DNA of 64,000 nt from UBA2357 sp041678045 (GCA_041678045.1 JBAYOV010000005.1:1-64000); one strand, 5' to 3'. Counted from the stretch's first letter, positions 9,208 to 18,098 are shown. Notes: generated from the letters alone by a model not told the origin. A program made the numbers and translations.

Positions 9208-9788
9208 AGCTTCAGCCCCACACTCGCCGCATTCATGCACCCACGCGCCCTCACCGACAGCGCGGCGTCGCACTGATTGTCGCCCTCATCCTGCTGGTCA
9301 TCGCCACGCTCACCGGCCTGGCCGGCATTCGCAACAGCACCCTGCAGGAGAGCCTCACCGGCAACATGTATGACCGCACCCTGGCCATGCAAGCCGCCGA
9401 AGCGGCGCTGGTGGCAGCAGCGGCGGTCATTTCCGACGGCACGGCCATCACGGAGGACTGCTCGCCGGACACGGCCCCGTGCCGCGTGGTGCCGGCCGAC
9501 ACCTTCTCCGGCAACAGCGCCAACTGGCAGAACGTGCCGAGCGGTTTCATCGTCAACACGGCCTTGCAAACGGGCACCACGCCGCAATACTTCATTCAAT
9601 GGATCGGTTCGCAGAACGTGCCGCTTACCGGCCAGGCAGCCAACTGCCTGCAGTACGGTGCCGAATCGGCCTGCCCGGCTGCCCGCTTCAACCTGTACCG
9701 CATCACCGCCCGCAGCGACAACCCGGCCGCCAACAGCGGACGCGCGCTCGTTGTGCTGAGTCGCATTGCACGCGTGCCGGTGCTGTAA
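9204..9788 (+). CDS. pilX: type IV pilus assembly protein PilX
   Basis: A 194-residue PilX-like minor pilin. An N-terminal basic leader is followed by RG VALIVALILLVIATLTGLAG and then the PilX hallmark STLQESLTGNMYDRTLAMQAAEAAL. It lacks the canonical GF[S/T]LIE, as usual for PilX. Coupled to pilW by ATGA. In Neisseria and Pseudomonas relatives this protein acts with PilY1 in pilus assembly and adhesion. Confidence 0.92.
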   Translation: MKLQPHTRRIHAPTRPHRQRGVALIVALILLVIATLTGLAGIRNSTLQESLTGNMYDRTLAMQAAEAALVAAAAVISDGTAITEDCSPDTAPCRVVPADTFSGNSANWQNVPSGFIVNTALQTGTTPQYFIQWIGSQNVPLTGQAANCLQYGAESACPAARFNLYRITARSDNPAANSGRALVVLSRIARVPVL

Positions 9789-9829
9789 TTCAATCCGTTT
9801 TTGACACCCCACGATCAGAGGTGATTCAA

Positions 9830-12800
9830 ATGAACAACGCCAGACTGCCCACGCCACGCCCCCGGCAACTCGCCCTCGCGCTGGCCCTCGCCCTTCCACT
9901 GCTCGCTCAGGCAGGCGTGGAAATCGATCAAACACCGCTTACGGTGGGAAAGCCGCTGGAACCGAACATCTGGTTCATTCTCGATGACTCGGGCTCGATG
10001 GGCTACACCTATATGCCAGACGGATTGAGCACCAACGGAATTACCCGCAGGTTTCACATGCGGAACACGATTTATTACAACCCGGCAATCACCTATACGC
10101 CATGGGTAAATGCTGACGGCACGTACATGCCCAACGCAAATTACAGGGATGTCTCTACCAGCACTGCCTTTCTGACTGGCTCCACCGACTTATCAGATGG
10201 TACTCAGTGCTTTCACACGCTACGAAGCCCGGGCCTGGACCCGAGCACAAATAGCAATCTGTATCGCTGGCGCCTGAATACAAACGGGTCTGCCAGACGC
10301 TGCAGCGCAAATTCTTCATGCTCCGACGATACTGGGTGCGTCAGCATTTCATCGTTCACCTGGACACGCGCAGACGGTACCACCTTTACCCGGTCAATTT
10401 CTGAAGAACGTCAGAATTTCGCCAACTGGTACCACTACTACCGCACCCGTGTAAAAATGGCCAAAGCATCCGTATCCAAGGCATTTTCCACGCTTGGAGA
10501 AGATTTCCGCGTTGGCTATACAAGCATTTGGAACAGGGACAAGTTTAAAATACCCGTTCAAAGCGACAACGGTCTCTTTCGTGGGTCCAATAAATCCACA
10601 TGGTACGAGAGACTATTCGATGCCAGGGCGAGCAGTGGCACGCCCCTGCGCCAGTCTCTGGACGACGCTGGTGAATACTTTATGGAAACCGGCTCCGATG
10701 GGCCTTATGGTCCGGAAGACCAGGACAACCAGCTTTCATGCCGTCAGAACTTTACCATCTTGACCTCTGATGGTTACTGGAACGGCAATGCGGCTGGCAG
10801 CGGTGCAGTACGGTCGAACAATGACAACACCGATGGACCAGTCATTACCGGAATAAACGGTGAAACTTATCAATATACGGCTTCCAGTCCATACAGAGAC
10901 AGGTGGGACAATACACTTGCTGACGTGGCAATGTACTACTGGAATCGCGATCTGAGGCCCGATCTGGATAACGATGTGCCAACCACCGGCACCAATCCGG
11001 CCTTCTGGCAACACATGCGGGTATTCGGCATTTCAATTGGTTTGCAAGGTAGTTTGAATCCTGAAACCGATCTACCCGGGTTGACTGCGGGCACAACGAG
11101 TTGGCCAGACCCCACAGACACAGAAGACTTACACCGCATCGATGACCTTTTTCATGCCACAGTGAATGCCCGGGGCAAATTCCTCGTTGCCACCAACCCG
11201 GAAGAGTTCACCAAATCACTAACGGACGCGCTAGGAGCAATCGCCTCCGAAACCGGCCGCTCCGCCAGTGGTGCCGCCAGCTCCACCTCGGTAGACATCG
11301 GCACCATGACCTACTTCACCGAATACACCAGCGGCAGCTGGAGCGGCAACGTGCGCGGTTACGAAATCGACCCGGCCACCGGACGGGTGTCCACCGATCC
11401 GGATGCCGGATGGGTGGCCTCCGAAGAATTGCCGGCCTGGAACACGCGCAAGATATTCTTCAACAAGAGCGGCACCCTGACCGCCTTCAACTGGAGCAAT
11501 CTCACCGGTGCCCAGCGCACTGCGCTCGGCTCCGAGGCCATCGTCAATTACCTGCGCGGGGACCGCAGCAACGAACAAACCGACAGCAACCCTGATGGCA
11601 CACTGCGTCCGAGGGACAACCCGCTGGGTTCCTTCGTCAACTCCCAGCCGGTGTATGTGGCCCAGCCACCCTTCAGCAAGTACTACGACATTGCCAGCAC
11701 CCCTGGCGCAAGCAGCTACAATGCGCACGCTCAAGCCAAGGCCGGGCGCACCCCGGTGCTGTACGTGGGCAGCAACGACGGCATGCTGCATGGCTTCAAC
11801 GCCGAAACCGGCGTGGAAACCTTCGCCTTCGTGCCCGCCAGCGTGATTACCGAAACACTGCGTGGCTATTCCCACCCGGACTATGAGCATCGCTATTTCG
11901 TGGACGGCGAACTGACCGTCGCCGAGGCTTATCTCAACAACCAGTGGCGCACCGTTCTGGTGGCCTCGCTCGGCCGGGGCGGTCGAGGCGTGTTTGCGCT
12001 GGATGTCACCGATCCGGATGCCGTCACCCTGCTGTGGGAAAAATCCGCCACCGACATCCCCGCGATGGGCAATGTACTCGGCAAACCGATCATCGCCGAG
12101 GTAGGCGAAAACAGTGACTGGCGCGTGGTATTGGGCAATGGCCCGAATGGCAATGGCGACAAGGCCCAGTTGATCACCATCGGCCTGAGCGATGGTTCGG
12201 TGAACGTCGTCGATACCGGCGTCGGGAGCGACAACGGGCTGTCCGCACCGCTGGTCTGGGATGCCGACAAGGACGGCACCTTCGAAACCGTGTATGCCGG
12301 CGACCTGAAGGGCAATGTGTGGCGCTTCGACAACATCTTCGAAAGCTCGCCTCCCGCACCACACCGTCTGTTCACCACCGAAGGCAACGAACCCATCACC
12401 GCCGCCCCTTGGGCCGCCGTGAATCAGCGCGACATGCGCACCTGGGTGTTCGTGGGCACCGGCCAGTATCTGAACGAGGACGACCGCGCCAACACTGACA
12501 CCCAAACCTGGTATGGTCTGATCGACGAAGACGACGAAACCATTGGCGCACGCTCCACGGAACTGGTACAACGCAGCATCAGCACCACCGGTGCAGTCGG
12601 CGGCCGGTCGATGCGCACCGTCGAGTCCGGTTCGGCAAGCGATCTGGCAGACAAAAAGGGCTGGTACATCGACTTCACCGAAACCGGGGAACGCATGATC
12701 ACACCCAACATGTTCTACGGCACCGCCCTGATCGGCACCACCTTCATTCCGGATGGTTCCGACCTGTGCAAGCCGGGGGGCCGCAGCGCGCTGTGGGGCA

Positions 12801-13072
12801 TCAACCCCTTCACCGGGGCACGCCTGAATCAGGCATTGTTCGATGCGAACCGCGATGGCAGCTTCAACTCTTCCGACATGCTGGGCGGTGTATTCCCCTC
12901 GGTGCTGGACGGCCTGAAACCGATTCTGGTGGGCAACCCGCCGATCACGGTATCCGAAGACGGTGAGCGCACCACGGTAGTGATCCATACCGACCCGAAC
13001 GAATCGGAAGAATTCAGACCGGCTGCCGGAGCAGCAGAAGCGCAATCCTGGCGCGAAGTTCTGGGAGAATAA
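9830..13072 (+). CDS. pilY1: type IV pilus tip adhesin / assembly protein PilY1
   Basis: A 1080-residue secreted protein. A signal peptide ending LLAQA (about residues 12-27) is followed by a von Willebrand A-like region with MIDAS motif D52-x-S54-x-S56 (DDSGSMG). The C-terminal half (from about 620) is the PilY1 beta-propeller, with repeated VGSNDGMLHGFNAETG and GDLKGNVWRFD blades and a calcium-loop motif DADKDGTFE at about 811-819. The ATG at 9830 follows AGAGGTGA at good spacing. PilY1 sits at the pilus tip and controls extension, adhesion and surface sensing. The segment of about 10.0-11.2 kb (VWA-like region) is visibly lower in GC than the propeller half. Confidence 0.95.
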   Translation: MNNARLPTPRPRQLALALALALPLLAQAGVEIDQTPLTVGKPLEPNIWFILDDSGSMGYTYMPDGLSTNGITRRFHMRNTIYYNPAITYTPWVNADGTYMPNANYRDVSTSTAFLTGSTDLSDGTQCFHTLRSPGLDPSTNSNLYRWRLNTNGSARRCSANSSCSDDTGCVSISSFTWTRADGTTFTRSISEERQNFANWYHYYRTRVKMAKASVSKAFSTLGEDFRVGYTSIWNRDKFKIPVQSDNGLFRGSNKSTWYERLFDARASSGTPLRQSLDDAGEYFMETGSDGPYGPEDQDNQLSCRQNFTILTSDGYWNGNAAGSGAVRSNNDNTDGPVITGINGETYQYTASSPYRDRWDNTLADVAMYYWNRDLRPDLDNDVPTTGTNPAFWQHMRVFGISIGLQGSLNPETDLPGLTAGTTSWPDPTDTEDLHRIDDLFHATVNARGKFLVATNPEEFTKSLTDALGAIASETGRSASGAASSTSVDIGTMTYFTEYTSGSWSGNVRGYEIDPATGRVSTDPDAGWVASEELPAWNTRKIFFNKSGTLTAFNWSNLTGAQRTALGSEAIVNYLRGDRSNEQTDSNPDGTLRPRDNPLGSFVNSQPVYVAQPPFSKYYDIASTPGASSYNAHAQAKAGRTPVLYVGSNDGMLHGFNAETGVETFAFVPASVITETLRGYSHPDYEHRYFVDGELTVAEAYLNNQWRTVLVASLGRGGRGVFALDVTDPDAVTLLWEKSATDIPAMGNVLGKPIIAEVGENSDWRVVLGNGPNGNGDKAQLITIGLSDGSVNVVDTGVGSDNGLSAPLVWDADKDGTFETVYAGDLKGNVWRFDNIFESSPPAPHRLFTTEGNEPITAAPWAAVNQRDMRTWVFVGTGQYLNEDDRANTDTQTWYGLIDEDDETIGARSTELVQRSISTTGAVGGRSMRTVESGSASDLADKKGWYIDFTETGERMITPNMFYGTALIGTTFIPDGSDLCKPGGRSALWGINPFTGARLNQALFDANRDGSFNSSDMLGGVFPSVLDGLKPILVGNPPITVSEDGERTTVVIHTDPNESEEFRPAAGAAEAQSWREVLGE

Positions 13073-13075
13073 GGC

Positions 13076-13525
13076 ATGACGACACAACACATTCCTGCGC
13101 ACCCCGCCACGCTGTCGCCGGCCCTGGGCCGGCGTAACCGGGGGTTCACCTTGATCGAGCTCATGGTGGTCGTGGCCATCATCGCCATCCTCGCCTCGAT
13201 TGCACTGCCCGCTTATCAGCAGCACATTCTCCGCACTCATCGCAGTGCAGCAAAGGCGTGCATGTCGGAACATGCGCAGTTCATGGAACGCTACTACACC
13301 ACCAACATGACCTACGTCGGTGCAGACCCGCAACTCGGTTGCCGTACCGAAGGCAACCTGGACGGACGCTACACGATTGCCGTAGGTGACGTAGCAGCAC
13401 GCGCCTACACCATCACGGCCACCGCAACCGGCGCGCAGGTGAATGACACGGAGTGCGGCAACCTGACGCTCGACCAACTGGGCGCCAAAACGGCGAGCGG
13501 TTCAGACCCCGGCAAGTGCTGGTAA
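13076..13525 (+). CDS. pilE: type IV minor pilin PilE
   Basis: A 149-residue pilin. A leader of about 22 residues ends RG^FTLIELMVVVAIIAILASIALPAYQ, with the canonical Glu5. The C-terminal disulfide loop runs from ECGNLTLDQLG to GKCW, as in PilE minor pilins. It begins 3 bp after the pilY1 stop, with GGGAGAATAAGG upstream. It is last in the cluster, and the palindromic repeats begin about 35 bp downstream. It is probably a minor rather than the major pilin because of its position and long leader. Confidence 0.92.
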   Translation: MTTQHIPAHPATLSPALGRRNRGFTLIELMVVVAIIAILASIALPAYQQHILRTHRSAAKACMSEHAQFMERYYTTNMTYVGADPQLGCRTEGNLDGRYTIAVGDVAARAYTITATATGAQVNDTECGNLTLDQLGAKTASGSDPGKCW

Positions 13526-13560
13526 ACCCGGCCATCAAACCGTAAACGTGAAACCGTCCC

Positions 13561-13648
13561 CGCTCGCCCTGAACCTGTCGAACCCCACGCAACCGCTCGT
13601 GGTGAGCCTGTCGAACCACACAGGCCCTTCGACAGGCTCAGGGCGAAC
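13561..13648. repeat. REP-like palindromic repeat cluster (three copies)
   Basis: Three copies of an element with core CCTGAGCCTGTCGAA: 13561-13585 (forward), 13594-13619 (forward) and 13623-13648 (inverted, best preserved as GTTCGCCCTGAGCCTGTCGAA). The last two form a large hairpin-capable inverted repeat. They fill the gap between pilE and the RpfE-like gene. This is the widespread proteobacterial REP-type extragenic palindrome, and it also occurs at 15832-15856 inside a gene. Confidence 0.85.
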
Positions 13649-13714
13649 GGCCTCATTGCCCGAAACAGCGCCCGCCCTCATCATCGTTGAACCTCAGCCC
13701 AAGGGGCGCAAGCG

Positions 13715-14788
13715 TTGACAAAGCTTCACCTCTTGGCCCCCTGCCTGCACTGGCCCAACCCCACGGGCCAGAAGGCGCTGCACCTGCAGCGCCTGCCTGC
13801 GCTTGAGCGCTTGCTTGGGGCCGGTCGGCTTGAAAACCTGATGCACGTGCGCGACCCTGCGGACTTGGTACTCGCCCTGTTCCACGCCAGCCCGGCCAGC
13901 CGGGCACACTTCCGCCGGCTGGGCGAGGATCGCCCGGAGCCCGCCGCCCCCCAGCCCGCTCCGGCGTCCTCCTCCGCGCACACTGCCATACTGTGCGCAG
14001 ACCCGGTGCACCTGCACTTTGCCCGCGAGCATGTGTTGCTGGCCGATGCCACGGACCTCGACATCACCCACGACGAAGCAGAGGCGCTGGTCAGCGCCCT
14101 GAACGACACCTTCAACGACCTGGAGCCCGGATTCGGCCGCTTTGAGGCCTGCCACCCGACGCGCTGGTATATGCATCTGACCCAGCCGCCACAGGCCCGC
14201 TTCAGCGTGCTGGATGCGGTGGTAGGACGCCCGGTGGCGCTGTTCATGCCGGAAGGCGAGGAGGCCCGGCGCTGGCGACAATTGATGAACGAGGCGCAGG
14301 TGGTGCTGCACAACCACCCGATCAATCAGGCGCGGGAGGCGCGTGGCCGGCAGGCGGTCAACAGCCTGTGGCTATGGGGTGAAGGGGACGCCTCGATCGC
14401 GCCCCGCGCACCCGCAGCCAGGGTGTTGAGCCATGACCCGCTGGTGCGAGGTCTGGCGCGGGCAAGCGGTGCGCAGGCCGACTGTCCGGATGCCGACCGG
14501 GCTGACCATGCACTGGCGGCCGACACCCTGCTGGTACTCGACGATCTGTACAAGCCAAGCCTGTATCTGGACCTCGACCGCTGGCTGGCTGGCCTGTTGG
14601 CCCTGGAGCGCGACTGGTTCGCGCCCTGCCTTCAGGCACTGCGACAGGGCCGCTTCGACCAACTCGTGCTGCACGCCCCCGGCGAGGGAGGAAGCTTGCA
14701 ACTGACCGTGAAGCGACGCGACCTGCTGAAGTTCTGGCGCCGTCCACGCGCCCTGTCCACCCTGCAGGACACGCAAGGTGCAACGTGA
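13715..14788 (+). CDS. RpfE-type protein, cofactor-independent phosphoglycerate-mutase-like
   Basis: A 357-residue protein of the 'regulatory protein RpfE' type, annotated in relatives as phosphoglycerate mutase-like. Recognisable stretches are the ADPVHLHFAREHVLLAD segment (about 90-106), NDTFNDLEPGFGRFEACHPTRWYM (about 130-153), the EAQVVLHNHPINQAREARG block and NSLWLWGEG. No complete alkaline-phosphatase-superfamily metal site is evident, so catalytic mutase activity is not assured. Start is TTG at 13715 with AAGGGG upstream. It is coupled to the DUF2157 gene by a GTGA overlap. Function is unknown; in Xanthomonas rpfE lies in the rpf region. Confidence 0.75.
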   Translation: MTKLHLLAPCLHWPNPTGQKALHLQRLPALERLLGAGRLENLMHVRDPADLVLALFHASPASRAHFRRLGEDRPEPAAPQPAPASSSAHTAILCADPVHLHFAREHVLLADATDLDITHDEAEALVSALNDTFNDLEPGFGRFEACHPTRWYMHLTQPPQARFSVLDAVVGRPVALFMPEGEEARRWRQLMNEAQVVLHNHPINQAREARGRQAVNSLWLWGEGDASIAPRAPAARVLSHDPLVRGLARASGAQADCPDADRADHALAADTLLVLDDLYKPSLYLDLDRWLAGLLALERDWFAPCLQALRQGRFDQLVLHAPGEGGSLQLTVKRRDLLKFWRRPRALSTLQDTQGAT

Positions 14789-16887
14789 TTGCCGCCGCCG
14801 AACACCCCCACCTGAAAGGCCGCCCGACCCCGGATGAGTGGCAGCACTGGCTGCAGCGGGGGTTGGCTTACGGTGCTGCGCTGCTGCTCGGCGCTGGGCT
14901 GATCTTCTTTCTTGCCTACAACTGGGATGCCCTGCACCGCTTTGCCAAGTTTGCGCTGGCGGCCTTCGCCCTGCTGGGCTGCGCCGGTTTCGCCACAACC
15001 GCACCCGGGCCCGATACGACGCAGTGGCGCGCAGCGCTGTTCGGAGCCGCCGTGGTAAGCGGCGCGCTGCTGGCCCTGATCGGGCAAAGCTACCAGACCG
15101 GCGCCGATATGTGGATGCTGTTTGCGCTGTGGTGCGTGCTGATCACGCCATTTGCCCTGTTGTCGCGCGCATCGGCCAGCTGGCTGCTGTGGCTGCTGGT
15201 ATTCAACCTGGCCGTACTGCGGGCACTGTCCCAGTCGGTGCCCTGGCCGATCATCGGCGTGCCGTCCGACGTCACCGCCCTGCTCATGCTGTCATTGGCC
15301 AATGCAGCAGTGCTGGCCGTTTTCGAACGTGCCCCCGACGGAGGCCACGGAGGCCACGGGGCGCGCGCCTGGCTGCTGCTGCGGCCGGGGCGCATCCTCC
15401 CGCGTGTTGCCGCACTGGGCGCCCTGCTGCCGCTGGGCATCGGCGCCATCACCGGCTTGTGGGACAACGACTATCAAGTGCTGATCGCGGTGTATCTGCT
15501 GGCCACCGCACTGGCGCTCACCGGTTATCTCGTCTGGCGTCGTGACCTTGTACTGGTGGCACTGAACGCCTATGGTTTGCTGGCCTTCGCAACGTTCGCC
15601 CTGCTGCGCGCCTTGCCCGGCAACAGCTTTGTGGGACACAACCTGACTGCCCTGTTCGTGGTGCTGGCCTCGGCCGGCGTGGGCTTCTGGCTGCGCACCC
15701 TGCATTGTGGCCCTGCCGCCCCTGCGCAACCTGTACGCCCCCGCCACGCCCGTCCTCAGGAGCCCGCCCAGCTTGCTCACCCCGAGCCTGACGCCCTCCA
15801 CCCTGCTCTCCCTGAGCCTGCTTATCCTCCCGTTCGCCCTGAGCCTGTCGAAGGGCACTCGCCTTCCCCCACCCAGCCCTGGTGGCTGATGCTGCTGCAA
15901 TCGCTGGCGGCCTGGGTGGCCTCCTTGCTGATTCTGGGTTCCTTTTTGCTTCCGCTGGCCTTTGCGGGGGACAGTCCGCTGTTCCGGGGCATCGCCGGTG
16001 CCGTGCTGTGCATTGCCGCCATCGCGCTGTTCCGGCGACACGCCATGTTCACCGACCAGATGGCGCTGGCCTTTTCACTGGCCGGACAGGCCCTGCTGAG
16101 CATCGCGCTGGCCGATGCCAGTCCGCGTGCATCATTGTCGGGGCAAGCTTGGGCCATCGGTGCCAGCCTGATTGCACTGGGCATGATGCTGGCACCTGCA
16201 AATCGCGCGCACAGGATTGTCTGTGCGCTGATCGCACTGGTGAGCGCCGGCCTGTTCATCGGCAACCAGCCCGCCCTGCCGCTGGCCTGCGTGCTGCTGA
16301 CCGCGCTGGCGTGCGGTCTGTGGCTGTACCGCGACGCATGGATGAATGGGTCCGCGCAGCGCGCGCACCTGCTCTCCGCGCTGGCCGTCGCCGCCACCTT
16401 GCTGGCGCTCGCGGCCCCGGCAATCCTGTCGCTGCTGGAAGAACACTACTGGGTGCGTCGCGTGTTGCTGGCCGGGCCGGATCGTGAGCTGATATGGCAC
16501 ACCGGTCTGTATCCGCTGGGGGTGGCGCTGGTGCTGGCCTGGAGCGGTCGCTACCTGCTGCCCGAGATGCTGGGCCCGGAACACAGGCACCGCCTGTTGC
16601 TCACCTTCCTGGGCGTACTGCTCCTGATTGTGCTGCAGGCCGCGCCCGGCCTGCTGGTGAGCACCGGGCTGATGTTGCTCTGCCTGCGGGCAGCCCATCG
16701 TGCGCTGGCCGGTATCGCCTTGCTGGCCGTGCTGTCATATCTGGGCCTGCACTATTACCAACTGCATGCCACGCTGCTGCACAAGTCCGTGCTGCTCGCC
16801 GCAGGCGGTGTGGTGCTGCTTGCGCTGCGCAGCCTGATCGCCCGTCCGACAGGCGGCCCGACAACCCGCACACCGGCCACGCCATGA
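14785..16887 (+). CDS. DUF2157 / DUF4401 polytopic membrane protein with REP-derived linker
   Basis: A 700-residue inner-membrane protein with many hydrophobic helices. The N-terminal third matches the DUF2157 style (LQRGLAYGAALLLGAGLIFF, then GQSYQTGADMWMLFALWC). The C-terminal half carries the DUF4401-like ALxRRHAMFTDQMALAFSLAGQ segment. Start is GTG at 14785, overlapping the previous stop; the end overlaps the GDYXXLXY gene. The two halves are joined by a Pro-rich linker (about residues 307-367, with repeated PEP) containing a REP-like element read as VRPEPVEGHS. Function is unknown; the conserved DUF2157-DUF4401-GDYXXLXY neighbourhood suggests a membrane complex. Confidence 0.85.
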   Translation: MIAAAEHPHLKGRPTPDEWQHWLQRGLAYGAALLLGAGLIFFLAYNWDALHRFAKFALAAFALLGCAGFATTAPGPDTTQWRAALFGAAVVSGALLALIGQSYQTGADMWMLFALWCVLITPFALLSRASASWLLWLLVFNLAVLRALSQSVPWPIIGVPSDVTALLMLSLANAAVLAVFERAPDGGHGGHGARAWLLLRPGRILPRVAALGALLPLGIGAITGLWDNDYQVLIAVYLLATALALTGYLVWRRDLVLVALNAYGLLAFATFALLRALPGNSFVGHNLTALFVVLASAGVGFWLRTLHCGPAAPAQPVRPRHARPQEPAQLAHPEPDALHPALPEPAYPPVRPEPVEGHSPSPTQPWWLMLLQSLAAWVASLLILGSFLLPLAFAGDSPLFRGIAGAVLCIAAIALFRRHAMFTDQMALAFSLAGQALLSIALADASPRASLSGQAWAIGASLIALGMMLAPANRAHRIVCALIALVSAGLFIGNQPALPLACVLLTALACGLWLYRDAWMNGSAQRAHLLSALAVAATLLALAAPAILSLLEEHYWVRRVLLAGPDRELIWHTGLYPLGVALVLAWSGRYLLPEMLGPEHRHRLLLTFLGVLLLIVLQAAPGLLVSTGLMLLCLRAAHRALAGIALLAVLSYLGLHYYQLHATLLHKSVLLAAGGVVLLALRSLIARPTGGPTTRTPATP
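15832..15856. repeat. REP-like repeat inside the DUF2157 coding sequence
   Basis: A full copy of the GTTCGCCCTGAGCCTGTCGAA-type element, continuing AGGGC, lies in frame within the membrane-protein gene and is read as RPEPVEG. Degenerate copies (CCGAGCCTGAC near 15783, CCTGAGCCTGCT near 15811) lie just upstream in the same linker. Confidence 0.9.
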
Positions 16888-17471
16888 CCCGCCATCCGCC
16901 CTGTGCTGCCCACGCTCCGGACACGGACGCCAGACCCGGTCGCCCCCTGCGCCATCGCATCGGCCTGGTCACCGCCGTCCTGCTGGTGCTGAGCGTGGCC
17001 TTGTTCGCCATCGTTCGCAATGAGCACACGCTGGCTCACGGGCGCATCGTGCTGCTGGAACTGGCCCCGGTCGACCCGCGCTCCCTGATGCAGGGCGACT
17101 ACATGGCACTGGCTTTCGCCCTCGACCGCAACCTGCCGGTACCCGCGCGACAGGCACGCCACGAACAGCCACAACCGGCCCCACCGCCCCAGCCGCGCTT
17201 CGTCCACCTTGCCGTGGATGCGCAAGGGCGCACGCAGCAAGTCGGCCTGTCCATGCAGCTTCCAACCGACCCGAGCCTGATCGGGCTGACGCTGCGCCAG
17301 CGCGATGGACGGCTCAGCGTGGGACCGAATGCCTTCTTCTTTCAGGAAGGCACCGCCGACCAGTACGAAAATGCACGCTGGGGGGAATTCCGGGTCGATG
17401 CACACGGCAACGCCCTGCTCACCCACCTGCGCGACGAACAACTCCAGCGACTGGGCGCGCAGCGGCGTTGA
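16884..17471 (+). CDS. GDYXXLXY domain-containing membrane-anchored protein
   Basis: A 195-residue protein with one N-terminal transmembrane helix (about residues 27-46, IGLVTAVLLVLSVALFAIV) and an extracytoplasmic domain. The family motif appears as GDYMALAF (about 73-80), with Phe replacing the final Tyr. The second conserved block, FFFQEGTADQYENARWGEFRV, is near the C-terminus. A Pro/Gln-rich insert (about 96-110) lies between the two blocks. The ATG at 16884 overlaps the DUF2157 stop. This family usually follows DUF2157/DUF4401 genes, as here; its role is unknown. Confidence 0.85.
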   Translation: MTRHPPCAAHAPDTDARPGRPLRHRIGLVTAVLLVLSVALFAIVRNEHTLAHGRIVLLELAPVDPRSLMQGDYMALAFALDRNLPVPARQARHEQPQPAPPPQPRFVHLAVDAQGRTQQVGLSMQLPTDPSLIGLTLRQRDGRLSVGPNAFFFQEGTADQYENARWGEFRVDAHGNALLTHLRDEQLQRLGAQRR

Positions 17472-17514
17472 TCAATGCGCGGCAGGCAGCGGCTTTCAGA
17501 GCCGTGGGCGCTGC

Positions 17515-17904
17515 TCAGCGTGCTCGCATCGCCTCTTCCGCCGCACGTGCCAAAAAACCCGAACGGGTTTGGTGATGTGCCTTGGCATAGTCATCGATCT
17601 GGCGCACCAGATACTCCGGCAAGGAGATATTGAGGCGCACCGGCGCACTGCAAATTTTCGCCAGATCGATGTCTACCAACATCCAGTAACCGCCCTGGAA
17701 GCGCTCGTCGCCCGCCCACTGTTCAGGGGTCGAAGGCACGGGGGTGGCGAAGGTTTCACCCTCAAAGTACACCTCCACTGCCTCTTGCGCCATGCGTGGC
17801 AAATCGGCCAGTTCGTCCGCAGCGGAAAAGCAGCCAGGAAAGTCCGGAAACGTCAGCCCGTAAGCACTGCCTTCATCCTTGTGAACATAAACCGGGTACA
17901 ACAT
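17515..17904 (-). CDS. hicB: HicB-family antitoxin
   Basis: A 129-residue antitoxin. The N-terminal degraded RNase H-like HicB fold starts MLYPVYVHKDEGSAYGLTFPDFPG. The C-terminal ribbon-helix-helix DNA-binding part is VRLNISLPEYLVRQIDDYAK... (about 90-125). GGAGGTAAAGGCG precedes the ATG. It is the second gene of hicAB, 5 bp after hicA. It should neutralise HicA and repress the operon through the RHH domain; the candidate operator is the palindrome abutting the hicA start. Confidence 0.92.
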   Translation of the reverse strand: MLYPVYVHKDEGSAYGLTFPDFPGCFSAADELADLPRMAQEAVEVYFEGETFATPVPSTPEQWAGDERFQGGYWMLVDIDLAKICSAPVRLNISLPEYLVRQIDDYAKAHHQTRSGFLARAAEEAMRAR

Positions 17905-17909
17905 CGCCT

Positions 17910-18098
17910 TTACCTCCAGTCCCAACCAGCTTGCCGATAGATGTTGCGCAGCGTACCGATGGCCACATCCTTTCGAGGGTGCGGTACCACCACATGACCG
18001 GGCTTCGCAGGATGCTTGAACTTCATGTGATCGCCTTTGCCTCCCACCCGAAACCACCCTTCGGCCTCAAGACGTTTTATGATTTCCGCACTCTTCAT
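17910..18098 (-). CDS. hicA: HicA-family mRNA interferase toxin
   Basis: A 62-residue toxin with the double-stranded-RNA-binding-like HicA fold: MKSAEIIKRLEAEGWF, then GGKGDHMKFKHP with the catalytic histidine at residue 24, then GHVVVPHPRKDVAIGTLRNIYRQAGW. Relatives cleave mRNA when released from HicB. ATG at 18098 is chosen over a TTG at 18116 because the intervening 18 bp form a perfect palindrome and the family starts with MKS. There is no Shine-Dalgarno sequence, so translation may be weak or leaderless. Confidence 0.92.
   Translation of the reverse strand: MKSAEIIKRLEAEGWFRVGGKGDHMKFKHPAKPGHVVVPHPRKDVAIGTLRNIYRQAGWDWR

Noticed and set aside
13405..13656. Minus-strand frame encoding FALSLSKG and related peptides after pilE.
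   Set aside because: This is the usual translation of the REP-type repeat, not a gene.
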